This document shows positions 55,408 to 63,906 of a DNA stretch of 64,000 bases, one piece after another. The notes under the pieces are model-generated. The model saw nothing but the letters and a program-made list of their open reading frames with translations. It did not search any database and had not been told where the DNA came from. Both the position numbers and the translations under genes were made by a program. Source of the DNA: PWXP01 sp040772845 (GTDB lineage Bacteria > Planctomycetota > Planctomycetia > Pirellulales > Thermoguttaceae). The stretch lies in assembly GCA_040772845.1 (NCBI GenBank), contig JAXGXG010000001.1:3224001-3288000 (forward strand). The letters are read 5' to 3'. The first letter of the stretch is position 1. Every line of letters begins with the position of its first letter.

Positions 55408-56112
55408 TCACCCAGGAAATTGAAGTATCCCGCTACAACAATGGATCATCTCCCATGCGTCAGACCGTGTGAGAGTTTCCTCTTCAATGTGCTGGGCCAT
55501 CTCGATGAGCGTCTGGAAAGGAATGATGCAGAAGTAGCGTTTTTCGACGAATTCCAGATCGTTTTCGTTTACGCATGCTGCCAGCCTCTCGTGAAACTTG
55601 ACGCCAAGTGGGCCATTGAACACGAGCACGCCCTTGTGCGGAGTCGGATGTGAAGATGGCCCAACGGGAAGCCCGGCGGTGATGTATACCACATTTCTTC
55701 CCCTTGTTGGCCGGAACCTGCGAATGCGATCTTCGCCGGAAAGCTCAAATACCCAGTCGTCCAATTGGCGCAAGTCACCGCGTTCGAGGCACGGTTTCTT
55801 GCCTGACTTGATCTCCAAAGCAACAGGTAGCTGAGTGTTGAAGTCCGCAGAGGCATCAATCACATAATCCTCGAGGTTTCCTCCTTTGCGTCCTTCTCGA
55901 ATGTGGAATCCCATTTCTTCAAAAAGGCATTTCACGCGAATTTCCAAGTATCTACCGCCGACGGTGTGATCGCTGCCAAGTGTAAGCCTGCCTCTTGTTA
56001 GCAGAGCCACTTTTAGGCTTTCCAGCGCCTTGTCGAAATCCTCGCTCTTCCATGGCGCACCCTCGGCGCTATCCAAGGCCGATTCAAGATATCTTGCCAA
56101 TTCAGTTTTCAT
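55408..56112 (-). CDS. PDDEXK-like nuclease (restriction endonuclease-like)
   Basis: 234 aa from ATG 56112 (GGGAG 5 nt upstream; a TTG at 56133 is an alternative). Central motif order fits the PD-(D/E)XK fold of type IV/Mrr-like restriction enzymes: GRYLEIRVKCLFEEMGF (motif Glu), NLEDYVIDASADF (acidic residue), ALEIKSGKKPC (the E-x-K catalytic pair) and DLRQLDDWVFEL (conserved Q). The helical N-terminal 40 and C-terminal 70 residues have no known domain. Lower GC than neighbours suggests transfer. It sits directly downstream of, and on the same strand as, the type IIG enzyme, with a gap of 87 bp. Confidence 0.7.
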   Translation of the reverse strand: MKTELARYLESALDSAEGAPWKSEDFDKALESLKVALLTRGRLTLGSDHTVGGRYLEIRVKCLFEEMGFHIREGRKGGNLEDYVIDASADFNTQLPVALEIKSGKKPCLERGDLRQLDDWVFELSGEDRIRRFRPTRGRNVVYITAGLPVGPSSHPTPHKGVLVFNGPLGVKFHERLAACVNENDLEFVEKRYFCIIPFQTLIEMAQHIEEETLTRSDAWEMIHCCSGILQFPG

Positions 56113-56199
56113 TCCTTCTCCCAGGGAGGGCAACGTGAAAAACAGGTTGCCCGTTGCGGTCTATTTAGTTGACACCGCTGATGGACTTGGTGTGTACCA

Positions 56200-59100
56200 C
56201 TACCCTGGCCCGCCTATCGGCATCCTCGGCGGCGCCGTTTGCCAGAGCAGCGCGATTTCGGCGGGCGTAAGGTGGTAGGCGGCGTTGACCAGATCGCTGA
56301 GGTGGTGTTCGAGGCGGAGGGCTTCCGTCGCGAGTGCGCGCATGGGGGCGATGGAGCGGGCGTGTTCGTCGCGCAGGTTCGCTAGCGCGGCGGACGTGAG
56401 CGGACGCTTCCGCCCGCGGACTTTTCGTACCTCCGCTACGAAAGCGTCGCAGTCGAGGTCCAGCAGGGCCTTGAGCTTCATCGTCGGCTTCGCTATGTCG
56501 TGCTCCACCCGGAGCCAGTCGAGAAGCTGCCGGCGGGTGGTTTGCTGGGTGCCGGTAATCTCGACAAGTCGCATGACATGGTCTGTTGCCAACTCTTGCT
56601 GTCGATCATCCACCGCTGGCACGGGAAATTGTTCGACAAACACCTTGAACATTCTGAGTGCCTCATCCTTGCCGTGAACGGCACGGCGCCAGGAATACCA
56701 CCAAGAGACAGGAGCGTTCAGTACGGCAATAATCCATACGTCCGAAACCGGCAAGAAATACGTGGTGTTATTCGACAAGGTACCCGCTGAATCCAAACAA
56801 AACTGAGCACGCCAAGTTATGTCTTGATACATGATCTTCGGGTTATCGAAGGAATCCCAGTACGCGCAGGAACGTAATTCCCACCAATGCCGACCGTGAT
56901 CTTGTCGTTTTCTTAAAGGACGCTCATATTGGGAAAGGTGCGAGTGTAGCGCCGGATACGTTTTCTGGAAAACAGCTTCAGCCTGTTCACCTGCCTGGGC
57001 CCAAGGCCAAGGATAATCGTCACTTGACTTCATACCGATCATCCAGAGGCCTGCCCAATCGGAACTCCAGCGGCTGATGTCCTGCCCCCGCACGTAAGGC
57101 TTGATCACGTGTTCACAGTTCGGATCATCCCGGACAAGCTGGTTGCGGGTTGCCGTATCCACAAGAAAGGCATCATTCAGTCCCGTTTTGATACCACTCA
57201 GAGGCCTCACCCCCGAATACTCCGCCAGCGGCACGCCTTGTGCTCTAATTTTCTCAAGCAGCTTATTCACTCCTGCTGGTTCAAGCTGCCAGCCATCGGC
57301 CCGCAGTTGCAGGACGGGCAGCTCCGCGCTTTCCTCTTGCACTTGTCGGCTCAAGTCATCGATGCGCAATTGCTCGCGCGGGATGGTGCAAAGGCGAGCC
57401 GTTTCGGGCTCAGGCCCGCCTGTGGGGCGGCGGGCGACGAGAATCGAAGGGAAGACGTCGGCCTGTTCGAATATCTGCTTCGCATGGCCGAAATCGACCA
57501 CCGACTCGATCCACGCCTCCTCTTGGAAGAACCGGCGCAGCGGCTCCGCGTAGCCGGCCTTCATCCACTTGTTCGTGACGATGAACGACAGCAGCCCGCC
57601 CGGCTTCAACAGCCGTAATCCCAACTCATAGAAGTACACGTACAGGTCGGCCATGCCATGGTACGAGCGGTAGATCGCCCCCAGGTACGGCTTGATGGGG
57701 CTGAGCAGTTCCTGCCGCACGTAGGGCGGATTGGCCACCACGACGTCGAACCCGCCCTGGTCGAATACCTCGGGGAACTCACCGCCCCAGTCGAACGCCT
57801 TCTCGTCCCATGCCCGATCGGCGACAACGCTGTTGCCCACGCGAATGGTATGGTCGAGGCTCGTGAGCGCCTTGCCGCGCTGGGCCGTCTTGATCCACAA
57901 GCTCAGGCGGCAGATTTCTATGGCCTCTTCATTGAGGTCCACGCCGTACAGGTTGTTCTCCAGGATGCGCTTGTCCAGGTCGAACAAGGTCCGATGCCCG
58001 CGCAACTCGGCCAGCCGATCGTTCGATGCCTGGTAGGCGGCGTGCAACTGGTCGAATGCCTCGATCAGGAACGCGCCGCTGCCGCACGCCGGGTCCAAGA
58101 GCCGCACCGAGGCCAACTCGTCCTGCCATGCTTCCCAGAAACGCACCAGGGCCGCGCGCTCCGGCTTCTTCAGCCGCTCCAGCGTGTAGACTTGCGGATC
58201 GGCCAGAGCCTTGCGAGCCGTTCCCCGCGCTTCCTGTTCGTGTGCCTGGCGGAGCCGCTCCAGCCGGTCGTGCAGCACGCCGCCGAGCGCCTGCTCGATG
58301 ATATAGCGGGTAATGAATGCAGGGGTGTAGAACGCACCTTCCTTCTTCCGCCGCGTCTTGTGCTTTTCGTGGTTTGCCGGCTCGACGAGCCCGTCCAACT
58401 CATTGCGAAGGCTCTCAAGGTCGCTGATGGACTGCTCGAAAATATGGCCCAGGATGTCAACGTCAATCAGGCTGCGGTTGCCTGCGGCTGGGGCGTAAGC
58501 CGCGGCCTGGTGGGCGGGGCGATAGTCGAAATCGCCCAGGTCGCGGAAGTAGGCGCACACCTCGTCGGCCACGGTCAGGTTGTCGAGCACCGGATCGTTG
58601 GCGAACAACCCGCCGTTGTACGCGTGAATGCCCAACCCGGCGTTGCCGCGGTTGATGGCGTCGAAGAGGCCGCGAAAGTTGTCCCAGATGGGGCGCGGGT
58701 GGTATGGGTCGCGGTGTTCGAAGGCCTTGCGGAGCGATTCGGTGGGCAGCAGCCCGCGGTCTTCGCAGAACGCACAAAAGAGAACACGGTCGAGGAGCTT
58801 CTGGGCGCAACCCAGCACGTCGTGCCGTGGCACGCCCGGATTGTCGCGACAGAGCCGCTGAAAGGCATCCTGCCGCATGTCGGCGTACTGAAGGTAGAAC
58901 TCCTTCGTGAGATTCTTATCCACCTGTTCCGACTCGGCCAGCAGGTCGTGAAGGTGGCATCGGCCCGTATCGGGCACAACTCGCTCGGCGCCCAGCAGAA
59001 AAATAAACCGCTTGAGCAATTCATCGTCGCCGCCCAGGTCTTCGGTATCGAACCATTCGTAAGTGTGCTGGTCGGTCCCCTTGCAGTACAGTCGCGTTTG

Positions 59101-59562
59101 CCTGACGGAAGTGACAATAATCCAATCGCACGGCAGGTTGATGGCGTACCGGTAGGCTTGGTCCACCGCCGACATGCGACGGCCGCCAAACGGCCGGCTA
59201 AGCGGGTCTTTGGGCCCTTTTCCTTCCAGGGCAACGACAAACCGATCCGATCCGCCGCCGAAGTCGCCCAGTACGGCATCGGCGAACTCGCCTTCCACCT
59301 GCACATGCTTTTCGCGGGAGATGGTATAGCGCGGGCCACCGTCCGCCGGACGCGTGTAGCCGAGCAATCCGCAGAAGAAGTCGGTGAGGAAGTCGGGCAG
59401 GATTTCCTGTTCCGTAAACGCATTCGCCCTGCCCGAGACCAGCAGTTCAGCCCAGTGCGCCAGTTTCGGGCGAAACGCGCCGACCTGCTCAGGCACAGAG
59501 AACGCTGCCAGATGCGTACGCAGCACGTCGGGACGGAACAGAGGTTTGGCTTCGACAGGCAT
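56200..59562 (-). CDS. Type IIG restriction-modification enzyme (Eco57I-like, N6-adenine methyltransferase)
   Basis: 1120 aa from ATG 59562; the upstream frame is non-coding. Residues about 1-200 form a PDDEXK-type nuclease domain (EFADAVLGDFGGGSDRFV, then ALEGKG as the E-x-K element). Residues about 330-480 are helical. The methyltransferase has motif I LLDPACGSGAFLIEAFDQL, an AdoMet acidic residue in NNLYGVDLNEEAIEI, and motif IV VVANPPYVRQE (NPPY, N6-adenine). Residues about 800-1120 are a TaqI-type target-recognition region (GIKTGLNDAFLVD, KPYVRGQDISRW). One protein cuts unmodified foreign DNA and methylates host sites. The last residues RMPIGGPG are encoded by a degenerate copy of the local hairpin repeat, so the C-terminus may have been altered. 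Confidence 0.93.
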   Translation of the reverse strand: MPVEAKPLFRPDVLRTHLAAFSVPEQVGAFRPKLAHWAELLVSGRANAFTEQEILPDFLTDFFCGLLGYTRPADGGPRYTISREKHVQVEGEFADAVLGDFGGGSDRFVVALEGKGPKDPLSRPFGGRRMSAVDQAYRYAINLPCDWIIVTSVRQTRLYCKGTDQHTYEWFDTEDLGGDDELLKRFIFLLGAERVVPDTGRCHLHDLLAESEQVDKNLTKEFYLQYADMRQDAFQRLCRDNPGVPRHDVLGCAQKLLDRVLFCAFCEDRGLLPTESLRKAFEHRDPYHPRPIWDNFRGLFDAINRGNAGLGIHAYNGGLFANDPVLDNLTVADEVCAYFRDLGDFDYRPAHQAAAYAPAAGNRSLIDVDILGHIFEQSISDLESLRNELDGLVEPANHEKHKTRRKKEGAFYTPAFITRYIIEQALGGVLHDRLERLRQAHEQEARGTARKALADPQVYTLERLKKPERAALVRFWEAWQDELASVRLLDPACGSGAFLIEAFDQLHAAYQASNDRLAELRGHRTLFDLDKRILENNLYGVDLNEEAIEICRLSLWIKTAQRGKALTSLDHTIRVGNSVVADRAWDEKAFDWGGEFPEVFDQGGFDVVVANPPYVRQELLSPIKPYLGAIYRSYHGMADLYVYFYELGLRLLKPGGLLSFIVTNKWMKAGYAEPLRRFFQEEAWIESVVDFGHAKQIFEQADVFPSILVARRPTGGPEPETARLCTIPREQLRIDDLSRQVQEESAELPVLQLRADGWQLEPAGVNKLLEKIRAQGVPLAEYSGVRPLSGIKTGLNDAFLVDTATRNQLVRDDPNCEHVIKPYVRGQDISRWSSDWAGLWMIGMKSSDDYPWPWAQAGEQAEAVFQKTYPALHSHLSQYERPLRKRQDHGRHWWELRSCAYWDSFDNPKIMYQDITWRAQFCLDSAGTLSNNTTYFLPVSDVWIIAVLNAPVSWWYSWRRAVHGKDEALRMFKVFVEQFPVPAVDDRQQELATDHVMRLVEITGTQQTTRRQLLDWLRVEHDIAKPTMKLKALLDLDCDAFVAEVRKVRGRKRPLTSAALANLRDEHARSIAPMRALATEALRLEHHLSDLVNAAYHLTPAEIALLWQTAPPRMPIGGPG
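56203..56230. repeat. Degenerate third copy of the hairpin repeat, overlapping a gene end
   Basis: Shares GGCCCG-CTATCGGCATCC spacing with the 38-bp repeat, but the stem has several mismatches. Read on the minus strand it encodes RMPIGGPG and the stop of the type IIG enzyme; intact copies would read RMPIAGPG. Confidence 0.5.
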
Positions 59563-59668
59563 GGGGCAGGCTTCTTGCGTATGGTTAGGGGGGGACCCTC
59601 GTGCGCGGCAATCTTGTGAACGCTGCCATTGTAGGGGAGGTGAGGCGGGCTTCCAACCGGGGGGAGAC

Positions 59669-59719
59669 CGCAAGGACAGGCAATACGCGATCAAGGAAGA
59701 CGCATTGCCTGTCCTTGCG
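59669..59719. repeat. 16-bp perfect inverted repeat in divergent promoter region
   Basis: Arm CGCAAGGACAGGCAAT at 59669-59684, 19-nt spacer, exact complement at 59704-59719. It lies in the 350-bp gap between the start of the type IIG gene (minus) and the ATPase operon (plus). No other gene was seen there. It could be a site for a regulator of one or both defence transcripts. Confidence 0.65.
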
Positions 59720-59912
59720 CCCCAATCACTTTTCAGGATGAGGCAGCCTACCGGGAGTTCCAACGCCGGGTGATGCGCATTTCGGCTCCAATCGTGCCGC
59801 ACAAACGTGCCTAGGCAAGGGGTGAACCGTACGATAGTATAAAGGGGCTTACTGGATTGGCCAGCCGAGTATCGGGGCAAACTGAATAGATCCAAAGACA
59901 GAGGCTGCGTAA

Positions 59913-60047
59913 GTGGCGACTGCACAACAGGTTAAATCGCTTCTGAGGAGTTACTCGGAGGGAGATGCGGCCCACTTTGTCTCCGTCGCCCTCCAGATTG
60001 CCGCTCACGCTGCGCGCTCGGGCAACAACAAAGAGGACTACAAGTGA
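59913..60047 (+). CDS. 44-aa detached N-terminus of an AAA ATPase-type protein
   Basis: GTG 59913 to TGA 60045-60047. The product (MATAQQVKSLLRSYSEGDAA, then HFVSVALQIAAHAARSG) matches the small N-terminal helical domain found at the start of many bacterial AAA ATPases of the MoxR/CDC48-like type paired with proteases. Instead of the ATPase module, the frame stops. The stop overlaps the GTG start of the next gene (GTGA), and AAGAGGA within this ORF serves as its ribosome-binding site. It may be a functional small partner, or a truncated gene retained as a translational leader. Confidence 0.5.
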   Translation: MATAQQVKSLLRSYSEGDAAHFVSVALQIAAHAARSGNNKEDYK

Positions 60048-61144
60048 TCGATTCCATCACGATTGCCAACTTCAAGAATCTCGGACATTTGGAAGTGGGG
60101 CTGAGTCCCTTTACCGTGTTCGTGGGGCCTAATGCAAGCGGAAAGACAAGCGTGCTGGACGCCTTGCATCTTGCGGTGCGCGCCACAACGGGCGACCCGG
60201 AAAAGGTGTTCGGTTACGAGCGACATTGCGATTGGCTTTACACCCGCGGCGGTTCTGGCGACCTTTCCATCGCCTGCACAACGCCGGCGGGAAAGTTCGT
60301 GGTTACGGCCGCGCCTCCCCAGTCGTTCCCACCGCAGGCGGCGGATCGTCTCGGACAGGGAAGGTGGACGTTCAATGTGGCATCGCCCGACGGAACGGCT
60401 CTGGAAGACGCCCTTGGTCCTGCCCGCTCGCTGGTCTTCCTGCGCCTCAGCGCGGCGCAGCTTGCGAAGGCTTCGTATTCCGATCGCACGCCTCCCCGTG
60501 TGGAGTACGACGGCGAGGGCCTTGCCTCGGTGCTCGCCTATATGGCGCTGAACGATCCGGACGGTTTCGACCGACTCGTGGATACGATGCGTGGTCTGAT
60601 TCCTCACCTGCGGCGGATCCGATTCTGCAAAACTCCGGTTCGCCGAACCGAGAAGGAATACGTGACCTTCGGTGACGATACCGTCGAGCGGCGAACCAAG
60701 CGGAGCTATCAGGGCGATTCCATTCTCTTCGACTTCGACAATGCCGACAACGTATCAGCCCATGCGGCGAGCGAGGGCACGCTCATGCTGCTCGGCCTCC
60801 TTGCCGTGTTGCTCGGGCCGGCGCAACCGAATATCCTGCTGATGGACGACATCGAGCACGGCCTGCATCCCTTGGCACAGAAGTCATTGCTGGACGTTCT
60901 CAACAAGATCATGCAGACGTTCCCCAACCTGCAAATCGTCGCCACCGCGCATTCGCCTTACCTGCTGGATCACCTGCAACCGGAGCAGATACGCCTCATG
61001 ACGCTGGGGAGCGACGGGCATTCGGTTTGCGGCCGGCTCGAGGACAACCCGGAGTTCGACCGGTGGAAAACGGAAATGGCTCCCGGCGAGCTATGGAGCC
61101 TGTTCGGCGAGAATTGGCTCGTCGAGAAAGGCGTGGCAGGTTGA
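60044..61144 (+). CDS. ABC-type AAA ATPase (AAA_21/RloA-like), probable defence ATPase
   Basis: 366 aa, GTG start 60044. The opening SITIANFKNLGHLEV and Walker A GPNASGKTS (residues 28-36) are those of SMC/RecF-like ATPases. The ABC signature is in SAHAASEGTLMLLGLL, Walker B ILLMDDIEHGLHP (about 263) with catalytic acidic residues, and the H-loop is ATAHSPYLLDHL (about 300). Small stand-alone members pair with Toprim-like proteins (RloA/RloB, PARIS AriA/AriB, OLD-type). The downstream gene begins 2 nt after the stop, so the two proteins are very probably partners. Upstream is the overlapping 44-aa ORF. Confidence 0.85.
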   Translation: MIDSITIANFKNLGHLEVGLSPFTVFVGPNASGKTSVLDALHLAVRATTGDPEKVFGYERHCDWLYTRGGSGDLSIACTTPAGKFVVTAAPPQSFPPQAADRLGQGRWTFNVASPDGTALEDALGPARSLVFLRLSAAQLAKASYSDRTPPRVEYDGEGLASVLAYMALNDPDGFDRLVDTMRGLIPHLRRIRFCKTPVRRTEKEYVTFGDDTVERRTKRSYQGDSILFDFDNADNVSAHAASEGTLMLLGLLAVLLGPAQPNILLMDDIEHGLHPLAQKSLLDVLNKIMQTFPNLQIVATAHSPYLLDHLQPEQIRLMTLGSDGHSVCGRLEDNPEFDRWKTEMAPGELWSLFGENWLVEKGVAG

Positions 61145-61146
61145 CC

Positions 61147-61893
61147 ATGCGTCTTGTCGTCATCTCGGAAGCGCTCGCCGACTTTACCATTGCCACGGAA
61201 CTCGCCGATCGTGTCTTCGTTGCCGAGATCGGGTGGCTGGAAGAGGAGTTGCTCGAAAGTCAGCGGCAATGGGTTGGCGAGGACACACCTGGTAACCACT
61301 TGACGTGGACTTCCGTCGCGCGCCGTGCGAGGTCGTTGGGAATCCGAGCGCAAGGGCATTTCCACGGCGAGCCGGGCCTGGCCGACGCCCGAGCGGCGAG
61401 GCGGGCAATCCGATACGTACTGCGACGGTTCGAAACGGTGGATGCAATCCTCCTGATTCGCGATATGGACGACCAGAAGGAGCGGCGCCAGGGGCTGGAG
61501 CAGGCACGAAGGGAGCATGCTTCGGGCGAGCGAATCGTCATCGGCCTGGCAAACTCAGAACGTGAATGTTGGGTGATCAGCGGATTTATGCCGGCGTCCG
61601 AATCCGAAGTGCAGTTGCTCGACGAGGAAAGGCGGAAGCTTGGAGGTGATCCCTGTTTGAGGTCGCACGAATTGACGGCATGCAAGCAGGAGCATGCGTT
61701 AAGAAGCCCCAAACGCGTCTTGGCTGTATTGACGGGGGGAGACTGGAACCGGCAATGCAAATGCTGGCGAGATACCCCGTTGAGCCTGCTCGGGGAGCGG
61801 GGGAGCGAGAACGGACTGGCCGATTACCTCGGCGAGATAGGGACGCTTCTCGTGCGCATGATGACGCGCAGGCCACGCAACCGCACAGAGTGA
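61147..61893 (+). CDS. Toprim/RloB-like partner of the ATPase, putative nuclease effector
   Basis: 248 aa from ATG 61147, 2 nt after the ATPase stop. It opens MRLVVISEALADFTIAT; Glu8 sits where Toprim domains hold their first acidic residue. ILLIRDMDDQKER (D106, D108, D109) looks like the DxD pair. IVIGLANSERECWVISGF (about 130-147) resembles the SNP-x-E-x-W segment of RloB/DUF4276-type proteins. These residues suggest a metal-dependent phosphotransfer or nuclease role. The C-terminal 100 aa, including LRSHELTACKQEHALRS, are not recognised. Assignment is by motif shape, not by alignment. Confidence 0.55.
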   Translation: MRLVVISEALADFTIATELADRVFVAEIGWLEEELLESQRQWVGEDTPGNHLTWTSVARRARSLGIRAQGHFHGEPGLADARAARRAIRYVLRRFETVDAILLIRDMDDQKERRQGLEQARREHASGERIVIGLANSERECWVISGFMPASESEVQLLDEERRKLGGDPCLRSHELTACKQEHALRSPKRVLAVLTGGDWNRQCKCWRDTPLSLLGERGSENGLADYLGEIGTLLVRMMTRRPRNRTE

Positions 61894-62168
61894 CGCGTAT
61901 CACCGAGGCTTGACCAGATGGCAATTAGGGCAACACGATTCCGCTCTGGCTGGCCAATTACCACCTCAAGGCAAGGACGCCCACAATAACCTATACCGAA
62001 TTGGGAGATCTCGTTACCGAGGTGGCTACCATTGCCATGAGCTTCAGCACCCGAAGCCATTTGCGACCCCCGATGATATGTAACAACCGGCGCGGGCGGA
62101 ACTGCCGGTTGGTTGGGCCCGGTATCAGGACCGCTTCATCACCCGGTAACGCTGCACTCTATCCGTTG
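61894..62168. other. Intergenic region between defence operon and hcp
   Basis: No gene recognised. It separates the plus-strand operon end from the minus-strand hcp end and leads into hairpin repeat copy B. Confidence 0.4.
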
Positions 62169-62206
62169 GTTCCCCCGGCCCGGCTATCGGCATCCGGGCC
62201 GGGGTG
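62169..62206. repeat. 38-bp dispersed hairpin repeat, copy B
   Basis: Identical to 55322-55359. It lies 35 nt beyond the stop of minus-strand hcp, the same position relative to a gene end as copy A. Confidence 0.85.
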
Positions 62207-62241
62207 GCTCACCATACGTTCCCCGTCACAAGTTTCATCGC

Positions 62242-63906
62242 TCAGCCAAGGATGGCGGCCAGGTCTTCCTGCGGCGTGGCGATCGGCTTCAGGCCGAACT
62301 GATCGACCAGCACCTTGAGGACGTTCGGACCGACAAAGGCCGGAAGCGTCGGACCTAGCCGCATGTCCTGGATTCCTAGATGCAGCAGGGTCAGAAGGAT
62401 GCAGACGGCCTTCTGCTCGTACCAGCTCAAGACCATGCTCAGCGGCAGATCGTTGACGCCGCACTCGAAGGCGTTGGCCAACGCGACGGCGATCTGAATG
62501 GCGGAATAGGCGTCGTTGCACTGGCCGCAATCCAGCAGCCGCGGAATGCCTCCGATGTCGCCGAAGGATAGCTTGTTGAACCGGTATTTGCCGCACGCCA
62601 GGGTCAGAATGACGCAGTCCTCGGGTACCTGCTGCGCCAGTTCGGTATAATAATTGCGGCCCGGCTTGGCGCCGTCGCAACCGCCAATGAGGAAGAAATG
62701 CCGGATCTTTCCGGCCTTGACGGCGTCGATGACCTTGTCGGCCACACCCATCACCGCGTTGCGGGCGAAGCCGATCATGATGGTCTTCTTTTCGGCGTCG
62801 GACTGGAAGCCGGGCGCCGCCAGCGCTGCCTCGATGACCGGGGTGAAGTCCTTATTGCCCTGGGCGTCGGCCGGGATGTGCGCTACTCCGGGCCAGGCCA
62901 CCAGCCCGGTTGTGAAGATACGACCGGCGTAGCTGTCCTTGGGCTTCTGGATGCAGTTGGTCGTCATCAGAATCGCCCCCGGAAAGGCGTCGAATTCCTG
63001 CCGCTGATCCTGCCAGGCGCCGCCGTAGTTGCCCACAAGATGCTTGTGTTTCTTCAGTTCCGGATAGGCCAGGCAAGGGAGCATCTCGCCGTGCGTGTAA
63101 ACGTTGATCCCTTTTCCCTCGGTCTGCTCCAGGAGCATCTTGAGGTCCTTCAGGTCGTGGCCGGAAACGCAGATCGCCTTGCCTGCCACCGGCGTAACTC
63201 GAACCTCCGTCGGTTCCGGATGGCCATAACTGCCGGTATTGGCGGCGTCGAGCATTTCCATGACTCTCAGGTTCACCTCGCCAACCCGCAGGACCATGCC
63301 GACCAGGGTATCGACGTCGTCCGGGTTGCCGGCAAGGAAGTCCATCGCTTCATGGACGAAGGCATACACGGCATCGTCTTCCACACCGAGAACGCGAGCA
63401 TGATCCATGTAGGCCGCCATGCCTTTCAGGCCGTACGTGATGAGTTCCTGCAGGCCGGCAACGTCTTCACCCAGTTGGTCGAGGCGTTTCTGGACGGTCA
63501 CCTGCTCGCCCTGGCGAATCATCTCGTCGAGATTGTCGCTCGGTTCCATTGCGGCATCGCCGACCAGTTGGTCCGGCTGGCGCCCCGCCTTCTGACAAGC
63601 GGCCTCGTACACCTGCCGGATCTCCTCGCGGACACCTATCCCGCGGCGAATCAGTTGGGCCACGCGTTGCGGGTCGAAATCGACGTTGGTCACGGTGGCG
63701 AACAGGGCTTCCACGACGAACAGGTCGGCCGAAGGGTGTACGGCGTCGAGTGTGCGTGCCCGGTGCGCGTACTGGCTGACGCCCCTGGCGACGTGGACCA
63801 GAAGGTCCTGGAGGGCAGCCGTTTCGGGGTCTTTGCCGCAAACGCCGTGCGCGGTGCACCCGGTTCCTTTGGCCGTCTGCTCACATTGGTAACAGAACAT
63901 GTTCAT
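62242..63906 (-). CDS. hcp: Hybrid cluster protein / hydroxylamine reductase
   Basis: 554 aa, full length. N-terminal CYQCEQTAKGTGCTAHGVC supplies C5, C8, C17 and C23 (C-x2-C-x8-C-x5-C), the spacing of the [4Fe-4S] class. Hybrid-cluster ligand regions are all visible: SGHDLKDL (His), THGEMLPC (Glu), MTTNCIQ, GGCDGAK, LACGKYRF and SWYEQKAV (Glu and Lys). Hcp reduces hydroxylamine in vitro and is tied to nitric oxide detoxification in anaerobes. AAGGAAGGGA lies 5 nt upstream of ATG 63906. No hcr partner is seen in the window. Confidence 0.96.
   Translation of the reverse strand: MNMFCYQCEQTAKGTGCTAHGVCGKDPETAALQDLLVHVARGVSQYAHRARTLDAVHPSADLFVVEALFATVTNVDFDPQRVAQLIRRGIGVREEIRQVYEAACQKAGRQPDQLVGDAAMEPSDNLDEMIRQGEQVTVQKRLDQLGEDVAGLQELITYGLKGMAAYMDHARVLGVEDDAVYAFVHEAMDFLAGNPDDVDTLVGMVLRVGEVNLRVMEMLDAANTGSYGHPEPTEVRVTPVAGKAICVSGHDLKDLKMLLEQTEGKGINVYTHGEMLPCLAYPELKKHKHLVGNYGGAWQDQRQEFDAFPGAILMTTNCIQKPKDSYAGRIFTTGLVAWPGVAHIPADAQGNKDFTPVIEAALAAPGFQSDAEKKTIMIGFARNAVMGVADKVIDAVKAGKIRHFFLIGGCDGAKPGRNYYTELAQQVPEDCVILTLACGKYRFNKLSFGDIGGIPRLLDCGQCNDAYSAIQIAVALANAFECGVNDLPLSMVLSWYEQKAVCILLTLLHLGIQDMRLGPTLPAFVGPNVLKVLVDQFGLKPIATPQEDLAAILG

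Noticed and set aside
55312..55653. 113-codon plus-strand ORF through the hairpin repeat
   Set aside because: Begins in the repeat and continues antisense to the nuclease-like gene; the MPIAGPG-type peptides are repeat artefacts.
60044..61893. Septu (PtuAB) defence system
   Set aside because: The partner lacks an HNH motif; its acidic pattern fits a Toprim/RloB-like protein better.
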